Shown: positions 21,919-30,656 of the stretch, piece by piece
How the letters are laid out: the number at the start of each line of letters is the position of its first letter
Numbering within the stretch: position 1 is the stretch's first letter
From: Rhodoferax sp. OV413
GTDB lineage: Bacteria > Pseudomonadota > Gammaproteobacteria > Burkholderiales > Burkholderiaceae_C
NCBI RefSeq assembly: GCF_900104385.1
Contig: NZ_FNJA01000011.1
Span: forward strand, 1 to 64,000
DNA length: 64,000 nucleotides
Direction: 5' to 3'
Position numbers and translations under genes: made by a program
The notes under the pieces: generated by a model
Seen by the model: the letters and a program-made list of their open reading frames with translations, nothing else
What the model was told of the DNA's origin: nothing
Database searches by the model: none

Positions 21919-24543
21919 TCAGGCCCCCAGGCTCTTCTTTGCGTCCCGTGAATGGGTGAAGTAGGTGGCGCTGATTTCGTCGGACACTGCATACGCGCAT
22001 TGCGTGCACTGCGCCAAAAGGTCGGTCAGCACCCGGTAGTTGCCCTGGGCGTCGACGCTGCAGAGTTCGGCCAGGTCCCAGTCGGCGGGGGACAGCACCC
22101 GGTTCGACATCGGGCTGAGCTCGCCGGGCGGGCTGCCCGCCAGCTTGGCCAGCCGGCCGCGCAAGGTGTGTGCAACCCAGGCCAGAGAGCGCGGGTTGTC
22201 GCGGTCCAGCACCAGCAGATCAACCAGCGCCGCCACGTCGCGGCTTTGCTGGTACTGCGAGTGGAAGGTAATGGTGCTGTCGAACAGCGCCACCATGGCC
22301 TCGAAGCCACCGGTATTGGCCAGCGAGCCGGCTTTGAAGCCGCGCGCCAGCGCGGTGGACAAGAAGCCCAGGCGCTCGATGTGCCGGCCGATGCTGAGCA
22401 GGCGCCAGCCGTCGTCGCGGGTCATGCGGTCGGTCTGTGCGCCGGTCATGGCGGCCAGGTGGGTGCTGGTGGCTTCCAGCACGCGCAGTGCTTCCATGGG
22501 CGAAAAGTCGCCGTCCTTGGCATTCTTGGCGCAGCGGCTGAAGAACTTGTCTTCGGCGCGCACGATCACGTTCCAGTGCTCTTGCGACAGTCGCTCGCGC
22601 AAGGTGGCGGCCGACTGTTTGATGGCCCGCAGGTTATAGCCCACGCTGGGCACGGCGGCCGGATCGGCCAGGCCGGCGATCAGCGAGCGCTCGAACACCC
22701 GGCGTGCCTGCAGCGGCGATGGCACGGCCGCCAGCACCAGGCCGTGGCGGGTGGCCATATCGTGCAGCCAGACCAGGAAAGGCGTCGAGGTCTGGTCTTC
22801 GCCGCTCAGGCCCTCGAGGGTGACGCGGGCCAGGCGCAGGCTGTTTTCGGTGCGCTCGGCATAGCGGCCCAGCCAGAATAGGTTTTCGGCGGCGCGGCTG
22901 GTGACGCGGTGGCTGCGCCGGGTGACCAGCTCGGGCGACAGGCTGGCCTGCAGCAAGGTGGTGCGGTCGACTTCGCCCTGGGTTTGCACCCACACGTCGG
23001 CACTGCTGCCGCCGCGCTGCATAGATGCCACGCTGTCACGCACATTGACCATGCGCGCTAGTCCGCCGGGCAATACCCGCCAGGACTGCGGCCCGTCGGA
23101 CACGGCAAACACCCGCAGCATCATCGAGCGCGGGGCGATGCGCGCCGGCTGGTTTGGCTGCGCGCTCCAGGTCGGCATTTGCGACAGCGGCAGATAGGCT
23201 TGCACCGTGTATTCGTCGCCCTGGCGCAGGATGCGGCCCGCCCATTCGTCGAGTTCGCGGCGCGACAGGGTGCGGCCCAGCACTGCGTCAAAAGCCTGGC
23301 GGCTGGCCGCCCCCTGGTAGGTCGGCTTGATCACGCAGTTGGCCAGCTCGGGCAGGGCGGCTTCGGAAGCCGCGCGTTCGCCGCACCACCAGGTGGGCAG
23401 GGCGGGCAGCAGCAGTTCCTGGTTCAGCAAGTGCCGGGACAAAGCCGGCAGAAAGCCCAGCAGCGCCGGGGATTCCAGAAAGGCCGAACCTGGTGGGTTG
23501 GCCATCACCAGATTGCCGGCGCGGATTACCTGCATCAGGCCGGGAACTCCCAGGCGTGAGTCGGGCCGCAGTTCCAGCGGGTCTAGGAACTGGTCGTCCA
23601 GGCGCTTGAGCAGGCCGTGCACCGGCTCCAGGCCCTTCAGTGTCTTCAGGTACAGGCGCTGGTCGCGTACCGTCAGGTCGCTGCCTTCGACCAGGGTCAG
23701 GCCGAGGTAGCGGGCTAGGTAGGCGTGTTCGAAATAGGTTTCGTTGTAGGGGCCGGGGGTCAGCAGGGCGATGTGCGCATCCTTGCCGGCCGGGCTCATG
23801 CGCTTGAGGCCATCCACCAGGGCCCGGTAGGTCGCGGCCAGGCGTTGGATGTGCATGGCCTCAAACGCCTGCGGGAATAGCCGCGAGATCGACAGCCGGT
23901 TTTCCAGCAGATAGCCGAGTCCGGACGGGGCCTGGGTGCGCTGCGACACCACCCACCAGTTGCCGTCGGGCCCGCGGGCCAGGTCGAAGGCGGTGACGTG
24001 CAGATGCGTGCTGCCCAGGGGCTGCACGCCGTGCATGGAGCGCAGGTAGCCGGGGTGGCCTTGCACCAGGGCGGGCGGCAGCAAGCCGCGCGCCAGTAGC
24101 TGCTGCGGGCCGTAAATATCGGCCAACACCCGGTCGAGCACCTGCACCCGCTGCAGCACACCGGCCTCGATCTTTTGCCAGCTTTCGGGTGAGACGATCA
24201 GCGGGAACAGGTCGAGTGACCAGGGGCGCTGCGGGTTGTCGGCATCGGCGTAGACGTTGTAGGTTACGCCGTTGTCATGGATCTGGCGCTGCAGTTGCTC
24301 GGTGCGGTGGTTCAGGTCGGCAAAACCACTGGCACCCAGGTGTTCAAAGAACTGGTTCCATTCGGTGGCCAGCGGTGTGCGCTCGGCCGGCGGCTTGGGC
24401 AGCAGCCAGGTATCGGCCGGCCGCGACTGGCCCAGCAGCTCGTCAAAATGCCCGGCCATGGCCGGCCGGGCCAGCGCCAATGCGAGCGCGCGGGGGTCCT
24501 CCGAAGGCGGCATTTGAAAAGGGGGTAGGTTCAGGTTTTCCAC
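21919..24543 (-). CDS. Circularly permuted ATP-grasp type 2 / alpha-E domain fusion protein
   Basis: An 874-residue fusion. Residues about 90-490 are the circularly permuted ATP-grasp domain (DUF404/DUF407), with the typical DNGVTYNVYADADNPQRPW, ARGLLPPALVQGHPGYLRSMHG and TPGPYNETYFEHAYLARYLG segments. From about residue 540 the alpha-E (DUF403) helical domain begins, SRAAENLFWLGRYAERTENSLRLARV. In many genomes these are two genes; fusion is common in Burkholderiales. ATP-grasp enzymes ligate a carboxylate to an amine, so this suggests amide/peptide-bond formation. It partners with transglutaminase-like proteins in the same operon, and the product is unknown. Confidence 0.93.
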   Translation of the reverse strand: MENLNLPPFQMPPSEDPRALALALARPAMAGHFDELLGQSRPADTWLLPKPPAERTPLATEWNQFFEHLGASGFADLNHRTEQLQRQIHDNGVTYNVYADADNPQRPWSLDLFPLIVSPESWQKIEAGVLQRVQVLDRVLADIYGPQQLLARGLLPPALVQGHPGYLRSMHGVQPLGSTHLHVTAFDLARGPDGNWWVVSQRTQAPSGLGYLLENRLSISRLFPQAFEAMHIQRLAATYRALVDGLKRMSPAGKDAHIALLTPGPYNETYFEHAYLARYLGLTLVEGSDLTVRDQRLYLKTLKGLEPVHGLLKRLDDQFLDPLELRPDSRLGVPGLMQVIRAGNLVMANPPGSAFLESPALLGFLPALSRHLLNQELLLPALPTWWCGERAASEAALPELANCVIKPTYQGAASRQAFDAVLGRTLSRRELDEWAGRILRQGDEYTVQAYLPLSQMPTWSAQPNQPARIAPRSMMLRVFAVSDGPQSWRVLPGGLARMVNVRDSVASMQRGGSSADVWVQTQGEVDRTTLLQASLSPELVTRRSHRVTSRAAENLFWLGRYAERTENSLRLARVTLEGLSGEDQTSTPFLVWLHDMATRHGLVLAAVPSPLQARRVFERSLIAGLADPAAVPSVGYNLRAIKQSAATLRERLSQEHWNVIVRAEDKFFSRCAKNAKDGDFSPMEALRVLEATSTHLAAMTGAQTDRMTRDDGWRLLSIGRHIERLGFLSTALARGFKAGSLANTGGFEAMVALFDSTITFHSQYQQSRDVAALVDLLVLDRDNPRSLAWVAHTLRGRLAKLAGSPPGELSPMSNRVLSPADWDLAELCSVDAQGNYRVLTDLLAQCTQCAYAVSDEISATYFTHSRDAKKSLGA

Positions 24544-24641
24544 GATTCACCCGATTGTCACATCAGATATGGACAACCCGGCGCGCACAAATACCGCTTC
24601 TCCCTCTCCAAGTGCAGGCCGCCGGTTGAGCGGCATGCCGC

Positions 24642-27600
24642 TCACCGCCGCAAGTCGAGGGTGAACGGAAACTCCCGGCTGCCCGGCACATTGATGGTTG
24701 CCGGCGGCACGCTCATCACGCCCGGCGTGTGGCCCATGCGGCTGAAGCGCGACAGGCGTCGGCTTTCGGCCGTGTAGGCATTTACCGGGAAGGTGTCGTA
24801 GCTCAAGCCACCGGGGTGGGTGACGAAATACTGGCAGCCACCGACCGAGTGCTTCATCCAGGTATCGACGATATCGAAGGTCAGCGGTGCGTGGATGCCG
24901 ATGGTGGGGTGCAGTGCCGATGGCGGGTTCCAGGCGCGGTAACGCACGCCGGCTACGAACTCGCCGGTGGTGCCGGTGGGCTGCAGCGGAATCGCCCGGC
25001 CATTGCAGGTGACCACATAGCGGCTCTGGTTGAAGCCGGTGACGCGGACTTCCATGCGTTCCAGCGAGGAATCAACATAGCGGGCGGTGCCGCTGGAGGT
25101 GCTTTCCTCGCCCAGCACGTGCCAGGGTTCCAGCGCGTTGCGCAGGGTCAGCTCCATGCCGTGTGTCTTCACATCGCCAACCAGCGGGAAGCGGAACTCC
25201 AGGTGCGGGGAAAACCAGCTTTTGTCGAACGCGTAGCCGGCCATGTTCATCTCGGCGATGACATCGTTGAAGTCCATCTCGATGAAAGTCGGCAGCATGA
25301 AGCGGTCGTGCAGCTCGGTGCCCCAGCGGGTCGCGGGCGCCTGGTACGGCGTCTTCCAGAAGCGGGCCACCAGGGCGCGCAGCAGCAGTTGCTGGGCAAT
25401 GCTCATGCGGGCGTGTGGCGGCATTTCGAACGCGCGGAACTCCAGCAGGCCCAGGCGGCCGGTGGCGCTGTCGGGCGAGTACATCTTGTCGATGGAGAAC
25501 TCGCTGCGGTGGGTGTTGCCGGTGGCATCGATCAGGATGTTGCGCAGCGTGCGGTCGACGATCCACGGCGGCATCTCCTGGCCGTATTTCTCGCGGTTCT
25601 TGGCGACCTGCTCGACGGCGATTTCCAACTCGTACAGCTGGTCGTTACGGGCTTCGTCGACGCGGGGCGACTGGCTGGTTGGGCCGACGAACATGCCGCT
25701 GAACAAATAGCTCAGGGACGGGTGGTTGTGCCAGTAGACCAGCAGGCTGGTCAGCAGCTCCGGCTTGCGCAGGAACGGGCTCTCGGAAGGCGTGGCGCCA
25801 CCCATCACAAAGTGGTTGCCACCGCCGGTGCCGATGTGGCGGCCGTCGGTCATGAACTTTTCGGCGCTCAGGCGCGATTCGAAGGCGGCGTTGTACAGGA
25901 ACTCGGTGTTGTCCACCAGCTCGCCCCAGGTGGTCACGGGGTGCACGTTGACTTCGATGACGCCGGGGTCGGGGGTGACGGCCAGCAGCTTCAGGCGCGG
26001 GTCGCGCGGGGGCGGGTAGCCTTCGATGACCAGCTTGACGCCCAGTTGCTCGGCGGTGTTTTCAATCGCTGCCAGCAGCTCCAGGTAGTCTTCCAGCAGC
26101 TCCAGTGGCGGCATGAAGATATACAGCACGCCGGACTTGGTGCCGATGGCTTCGGCCTTGGGGCCGCTGGCGCGGCGCGGGTCGCGCACTTCGACGCACA
26201 AGGCGGTGCGGCCCACCCAGTAGGCCGACTCGTTGCGCGCCGGAGCGCGGGTGAAGCTGGCTGGCTCGGTTTGCAGCGGCGAATGGGCGCTGGCCAGCGG
26301 CGGGGTGTCGCCGATGGAACGGGCGGCGCCATCCTGGCGTTGGCGCAAGGCTTCGGGCTGTGGGTTGACGCCGGCCTGGTAGGGCAGGTTGGCGCGCTCG
26401 GTCAGCGTCGGAATCGAGTCTGCTGCCTTGCCCGGGCGCAGCGGGCCGCCCACGGCGGTGGCACTGCTGGTGAAGCCGGCAGCGCGCGCCGCTGCGCGGT
26501 TCGCGTAGCGGGCATACATCGAAGAGGATTCGGGCAGGCCATCGCGGGGTATGGACGGGTCTTGCTCGATCATGTAGGGGTAGTCGGCTTCGCTGACCCA
26601 GGGCAGCGAATCCAGCGGCAGGCGCAAGCCCATGGGCGAGTCGCCGGGCATCAGGTACATGCGCTCGTCGCGCAGGAACCAGGGGCCGGTGGTCCACACC
26701 GGGCCGGCCAGGCGCGGGCCATCGGCGGGCTTGACCGGCAGCACATAGCCGACCACCGCATCCAACTTTTGTTCGAAGACGCGGCGCAGACGCGCGCGTT
26801 CCATCTCGTCGCCGAGCTTGGAGTCGAACGGATCGACATTCACCGGCAGGCGGCGTTCGCGCCACAGGTAGTACCAGACGTCCTCGTGGCCGGGCAGGAT
26901 GTAGTCGGTCTTCAGGCCCAGGTTTTGCGCCAGGCGTTCGGTGAAGCGGCGCGCGTCTTCGCTGGTGTAGTTCGATGCCACGCGCTCGTCGGCAAACAGG
27001 GCGGGGTTGCGCCACACGGGCTGGCCGTCGGCACGCCAGAAGATGTTCAGCGCCCAGCGTGGCAGTTGTTCGCCCGGGTACCACTTGCCCTGGCCGAAGT
27101 GCAGAAAGCCGCCCTGGCCATACTGGTCGCGTAGCTTTTGCACCAGCTCGGTGGCGAAGCCGCGCTTCGTGGGGCCGAGCGCGTCGGTATTCCATTCGGC
27201 TGCATCGCGGTCGTTCACCGCCACAAAGGTGGGCTCGCCGCCCATGGTCAGGCGTACGTCGCCAGCGACCAGTTCGTCGTCCACCTTGTGGCCCAGCACC
27301 TGGATGTCGGCCCATTGTTCGTCGGTATAGGGCTTGGTGACGCGTGGCGATTCGTACAGGCGCGTGACCTGCATGTGGTGTTCGAACTCGACCTCGGCCT
27401 TGTCCACGCCGCCTTCAATTGGTGCAGCGCTGGAGGGCTGGGGTGTGCAGGCCAGCGGGATGTGGCCTTCGCCTGCGAACAGGCCGGAGGTGGCGTCCAG
27501 GCCGACCCAGCCGGCGCCCGGCAGGAAGACTTCGCACCAGGCGTGCAGGTCGGTGAAGTCGACGGTAGTTCCGCTGGGGCCGTCGAGTGCTTTTACGTCG

Positions 27601-28229
27601 GGGGTCAGCTGGATCAGGTAGCCGGAGACGAAGCGCGCGGCCAGTCCGCAGTGGCGTAACAGTTGCACCAGCAGCCAGCCGGAATCGCGGCAGGAGCCAC
27701 TGGCTTTTTCCAGCGTTTCTTCGGGCGTCTGCACGCCGGGTTCCATGCGGATCAGGTACTTGATGTCGTGCTGGATCTGCTGGTTGATAGCCACCAGGAA
27801 ATCATTCGTCGGCTGGGTCTTCAGGTCGAGTTTGTCGAGGTAGGCCTGCACCATCGGTGTGGCCGGCTCGGTGACCAGATAGGGCGAGAGCTCTTCCTTC
27901 AGGCCTTCTTTGTACTGGAACGGGAAGTTCTGGGCCTCGGGCTCCAGGAAGTAGTCGAACGGGTTGTAGACCGCCATTTCGACCACCAGGTCGACGGTGA
28001 CCTTGAATTCGGTGGTCTTCTCGGGGAACACCAGGCGGGCCTGGTAGTTGGCGAACGGGTCTTGCTGCCAGTTCACAAAATGGTTGGCGGGCTCGATCTT
28101 CAGCGAGTAAGAGATGACATTGCTGCGGCAGTGCGGTGCGGGACGGAGTCGAATGACTTGGGGGCCGAGGTTGACCGGTCGGTCGTACTTGTAGTGCGTA
28201 ACGTGGTTCAGTGCGGCATGGATGGACAT
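24642..28229 (-). CDS. Large transglutaminase/DUF2126 protein
   Basis: An 1195-residue protein that begins with a transglutaminase N-terminal domain and core (about 1-300; catalytic segment GSCRDSGWLLVQLLRHCGLAARFVSGYL, then FTDLHAWCEVFLPGAGWVGLDATSG). It continues with the large DUF2126 region (about 350-1190), containing MGGEPTFVAVNDRDAAEWN and TGGGNHFVMGGATPSESPFLRKPELL. DUF2126 is related to glutamine-synthetase/GCS-like folds, in line with ligase chemistry. The start is the ATG at 28229 (MSIHAALNHVTHYKYDRPVNLG); upstream in-frame codons lie in the divergent promoter region. It is the first gene of the three-gene operon and is divergent from comEC, about 85 bp away. Confidence 0.93.
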   Translation of the reverse strand: MSIHAALNHVTHYKYDRPVNLGPQVIRLRPAPHCRSNVISYSLKIEPANHFVNWQQDPFANYQARLVFPEKTTEFKVTVDLVVEMAVYNPFDYFLEPEAQNFPFQYKEGLKEELSPYLVTEPATPMVQAYLDKLDLKTQPTNDFLVAINQQIQHDIKYLIRMEPGVQTPEETLEKASGSCRDSGWLLVQLLRHCGLAARFVSGYLIQLTPDVKALDGPSGTTVDFTDLHAWCEVFLPGAGWVGLDATSGLFAGEGHIPLACTPQPSSAAPIEGGVDKAEVEFEHHMQVTRLYESPRVTKPYTDEQWADIQVLGHKVDDELVAGDVRLTMGGEPTFVAVNDRDAAEWNTDALGPTKRGFATELVQKLRDQYGQGGFLHFGQGKWYPGEQLPRWALNIFWRADGQPVWRNPALFADERVASNYTSEDARRFTERLAQNLGLKTDYILPGHEDVWYYLWRERRLPVNVDPFDSKLGDEMERARLRRVFEQKLDAVVGYVLPVKPADGPRLAGPVWTTGPWFLRDERMYLMPGDSPMGLRLPLDSLPWVSEADYPYMIEQDPSIPRDGLPESSSMYARYANRAAARAAGFTSSATAVGGPLRPGKAADSIPTLTERANLPYQAGVNPQPEALRQRQDGAARSIGDTPPLASAHSPLQTEPASFTRAPARNESAYWVGRTALCVEVRDPRRASGPKAEAIGTKSGVLYIFMPPLELLEDYLELLAAIENTAEQLGVKLVIEGYPPPRDPRLKLLAVTPDPGVIEVNVHPVTTWGELVDNTEFLYNAAFESRLSAEKFMTDGRHIGTGGGNHFVMGGATPSESPFLRKPELLTSLLVYWHNHPSLSYLFSGMFVGPTSQSPRVDEARNDQLYELEIAVEQVAKNREKYGQEMPPWIVDRTLRNILIDATGNTHRSEFSIDKMYSPDSATGRLGLLEFRAFEMPPHARMSIAQQLLLRALVARFWKTPYQAPATRWGTELHDRFMLPTFIEMDFNDVIAEMNMAGYAFDKSWFSPHLEFRFPLVGDVKTHGMELTLRNALEPWHVLGEESTSSGTARYVDSSLERMEVRVTGFNQSRYVVTCNGRAIPLQPTGTTGEFVAGVRYRAWNPPSALHPTIGIHAPLTFDIVDTWMKHSVGGCQYFVTHPGGLSYDTFPVNAYTAESRRLSRFSRMGHTPGVMSVPPATINVPGSREFPFTLDLRR

Positions 28230-28314
28230 GTAGGTGTCTCTTGGAAGCTTCGAAAAAGATGTCCTAGCAACGCCAGGGACTGCACGCATACTAGCAAGTC
28301 CTGAGCCATGAAAC

Positions 28315-29160
28315 ATGACTAAGGCATGGCGACTTGGACATAACTTGATGCAAAACCTCTGGCCCTCGGAGATCAAACGTGTTGCCTGGCTAGCCCCTGG
28401 TTTGTTGGGCTGGCTGCTGGGCACTGCGCTGCAGGTGGCGCAGCCGGCCTTGTGGCCGCCCTGGGTTTATATAGGATTTGTGCTGCTAGCGCTGATTCTG
28501 ATTGCGCTAGCAGCTATTAAAAGAATAGCTATTCGATTCCATCGCAGGCGCTGGCTGCCGGCTTTGCTCTGCGGTTTGCTGCTGGCCTGGGGATCGTGCG
28601 GTCTGCGCGCCGGCTATTTTTTGCAGACCGCGTTGGCGCCCGATCTGGAAGGACGCGACGTGGCCGTGGTTGGACTTGTCGCGGCCATGCCACAGCCCAG
28701 CGACACGGGGCTGCGGTTTCGCTTGCAGATCGAGTCGGCGCAGGTCGATGGCCAGCCGGTGGTGGTTCCACCGCGCATTGACCTGGCTTGGTACGGCGGC
28801 GTGCTGGCTTCGGGCTGGGGTGGCAGTGCGCAACTGCTGGAGTTGCAGCGCCAGCCCGATGCACTGCGCGCCGGCGAGCGCTGGCAAATGACGGTGCGCC
28901 TGAAGGCTCCGCATGGTGGCCGCAATCCGCATGGCTTCGACTTTGAACTCTGGCTGTGGGAGCAGGGCGTGCAGGCCACCGGCTACGTGCGCGCCGGCCC
29001 CAAGGATGCGGCTCCGCAGCGCTTGGCGCGCACCTGGCAGCACCCGGTGGAGCAGGCCCGCCAGGCGGTGCGCGATGCGATCTACCAGCAGGTGGCGGAC
29101 CGGCGCCTGGCCGGGGTGCTGGCGGCGCTGGTGGTGGGCGACCAGGGCGCCATCGAACGC
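28315..29160 (+). pseudogene. comEC: comEC/rec2, 5' fragment interrupted by the mobile island
   Basis: The N-terminal part of the ComEC DNA-uptake channel. Hydrophobic N-terminal helices (VAWLAPGLLGWLLGTALQVA; WVYIGFVLLALILIALAAI) are followed by the DUF4131 OB-like domain and the start of the competence domain, ending AGVLAALVVGDQGAIER. In intact ComEC the next residues would be the conserved ADW...TGVAHLxSISGLH segment. Here the frame runs instead into transposon-end sequence and stops at 29238. About 282 codons of an expected roughly 800 remain, and the channel and beta-lactamase-like domains are missing. Natural transformation through ComEC should be abolished. The start may be ATG at 28315 or 28348. 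The 3' part is not in the window. Confidence 0.88.
28488..28535 (-). repeat. Dispersed small palindromic repeat, copy 5, inside comEC coding sequence
   Basis: On the minus strand it reads GCTATTCTTTTAATAGC, TGCTAGCGCA, a spacer, and AGCGCTAG. On the plus strand it is translated in frame as part of the hydrophobic segment ALILIALAAIKRIAI, so the repeat is tolerated as protein coding sequence. Confidence 0.6.
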
Positions 29161-29299
29161 TGGTGGCTTACATTAAAGTTCTGCTCCGGGATGTCGTTGA
29201 TTTATAAGGATTTTTTCACTTTCACAATTTTGGAGTGACATTAAAACCTTGCTCCAGTAAAAACTGATTGAAAACTGAAATGACATTAAAGTTCTGCTC
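29161..29299 (+). repeat. Transposon end with three TnsB-type binding motifs
   Basis: Three spaced direct copies: TTACATTAAAGTTCTGCTC at 29168-29186, TGACATTAAAACCTTGCTC at 29236-29254 and TGACATTAAAGTTCTGCTC at 29281-29299. The first is 7 bp inside the comEC breakpoint. Multiple spaced copies of a roughly 20-bp motif at one end are the hallmark of TnsB-bound ends of Tn7-like elements. The terminal bases would be TGGTGGC or nearby; a canonical TGT terminus is not seen, so the exact first base is uncertain. Confidence 0.7.
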
Positions 29300-29442
29300 T
29301 CGAAAACGCCTGTTGAAATTAGTGAGCCTCAGCGGTCGGAGCTGGCGCTCATAAATGCAAAACGCACCATGTAGGCGTGTAATCTGGGCGACGCTGCCAG
29401 TACATTCAGGCAACTGGTTGTCACGCAAGGGGCCACTCGGAC

Positions 29443-30537
29443 ATGAAAATCTCACGTGAAGAGCTTTATCGCCGGGTTTGGGCGACACCGGTTCGAACCC
29501 TGGCAAAAGAATTCGGCATTTCTGACGTAGGCCTGGCCAAGGTTTGCAGGAAGAATCACATACCGCTGCCGCCAGTTGGGCATTGGATGAAAGTACAGCA
29601 TGGGAAGGCCGTGTCGCAGCCAGCACTGCCACCTTTAGAGGCCAAAGAATTGGTTTTTGAGGCGAATTCCAATCGATTCCATATGCCAGCCATGCCGGAT
29701 GTGCAGGCCTTGGCCACCAAGGTCCCCGAGTTGGACTTCACGGTTCCTGACAAGGCAATAGACCTCGGGCCCATTGCCGCACAGACCCACAAAGCACTGT
29801 TGGCGGCCAAGCCTGACGCTCGTGGGTTGGTGGCCTGCGCTGGGTCTAGCGCATTCAATTGCGCGGTCAGTCCCGATTCGGTTTCTAGGACTGTTCGCAT
29901 GCTGCACGCCATCGAAGTGGCATTGCCGCAGCTCAATGCCAGGCTGACCAGCGCGGGCGGCCACTCCCCATTGGTGGTCGAGTACGAGGGCACCACGGTC
30001 AGGATGCGGGTTATTGAGGCGTACACCCGGTCGGAAACCAAAGTGCAGAACAGCAAGTACGAATGGGACTACACCAAGACGTACAGATACCATCTGACAG
30101 GCCGTCTCACCTTTGAAATCGAGGAGTGGTTCGACGGACAAAAGCGGTGGTCTGATACAGCACGGCAGTCCATGGAGGGCAAGCTGGGTGGTTTCATCCT
30201 GAGTCTGGTGGACGCCGCCAAGGCAATCATTCAGCGCAAGCTCGAATGGGCGGAACAGGAGCGCTTGCGCGAGGAGGCTGCCCGTAAGCGTGATGAGGCC
30301 GCCAGGCGCCTCAAGGAAGAGCAGGCCTTCCGGCAGCAGTTATTCGACGAAGCTGCGCTCTGGCACAGATGCGAGGCGGTCCGGCAATATCTTGACCACG
30401 TTCGGGGGCGGTTCGCTACCAGCAAACAGCCAATTTTGCAGAGGGATATGGACTGGCTGGAACACGCTGAATTGGTGCTAGCCGACATGTTGCCGCTCGA
30501 GAGGCGACTGGCCCAAGCAACGGCCCCCTCCGCCTAA
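29443..30537 (+). CDS. Hypothetical protein with N-terminal HTH and C-terminal coiled coil
   Basis: A 364-residue protein seen, as I recall, in many accessory islands. The N-terminus ISREELYRRVWATPVRTLAKEF leads into a helix-turn-helix (GISDVGLAKVCRKNHIPLPPVGHW, about 24-47), as in proteins that select a 'REELYxxVWxxP' HTH. The middle (about 120-240) has predicted beta structure without a known catalytic motif, and the end (about 265-315) is a charged coiled coil rich in E/R/A. The HTH suggests DNA binding. It is the first gene inside the transposon end. No function can be assigned. Confidence 0.75.
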   Translation: MKISREELYRRVWATPVRTLAKEFGISDVGLAKVCRKNHIPLPPVGHWMKVQHGKAVSQPALPPLEAKELVFEANSNRFHMPAMPDVQALATKVPELDFTVPDKAIDLGPIAAQTHKALLAAKPDARGLVACAGSSAFNCAVSPDSVSRTVRMLHAIEVALPQLNARLTSAGGHSPLVVEYEGTTVRMRVIEAYTRSETKVQNSKYEWDYTKTYRYHLTGRLTFEIEEWFDGQKRWSDTARQSMEGKLGGFILSLVDAAKAIIQRKLEWAEQERLREEAARKRDEAARRLKEEQAFRQQLFDEAALWHRCEAVRQYLDHVRGRFATSKQPILQRDMDWLEHAELVLADMLPLERRLAQATAPSA

Positions 30538-30656
30538 TATTCCCTCTTGGCTGCTCGAAATCGACATAGGCATTTGATTTCAAAGTGTTTTGGCCAACAG
30601 CTTATTGACACCTGCTACCGATAAAAAAAAGCACCCAAGTTGATGACTCAGCGGTA

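Noticed and set aside
24729-27134. An 801-codon plus-strand frame opposite the DUF2126 gene
   Set aside because: Low-complexity composition and no motifs; the opposite strand encodes a recognised protein through the whole stretch.
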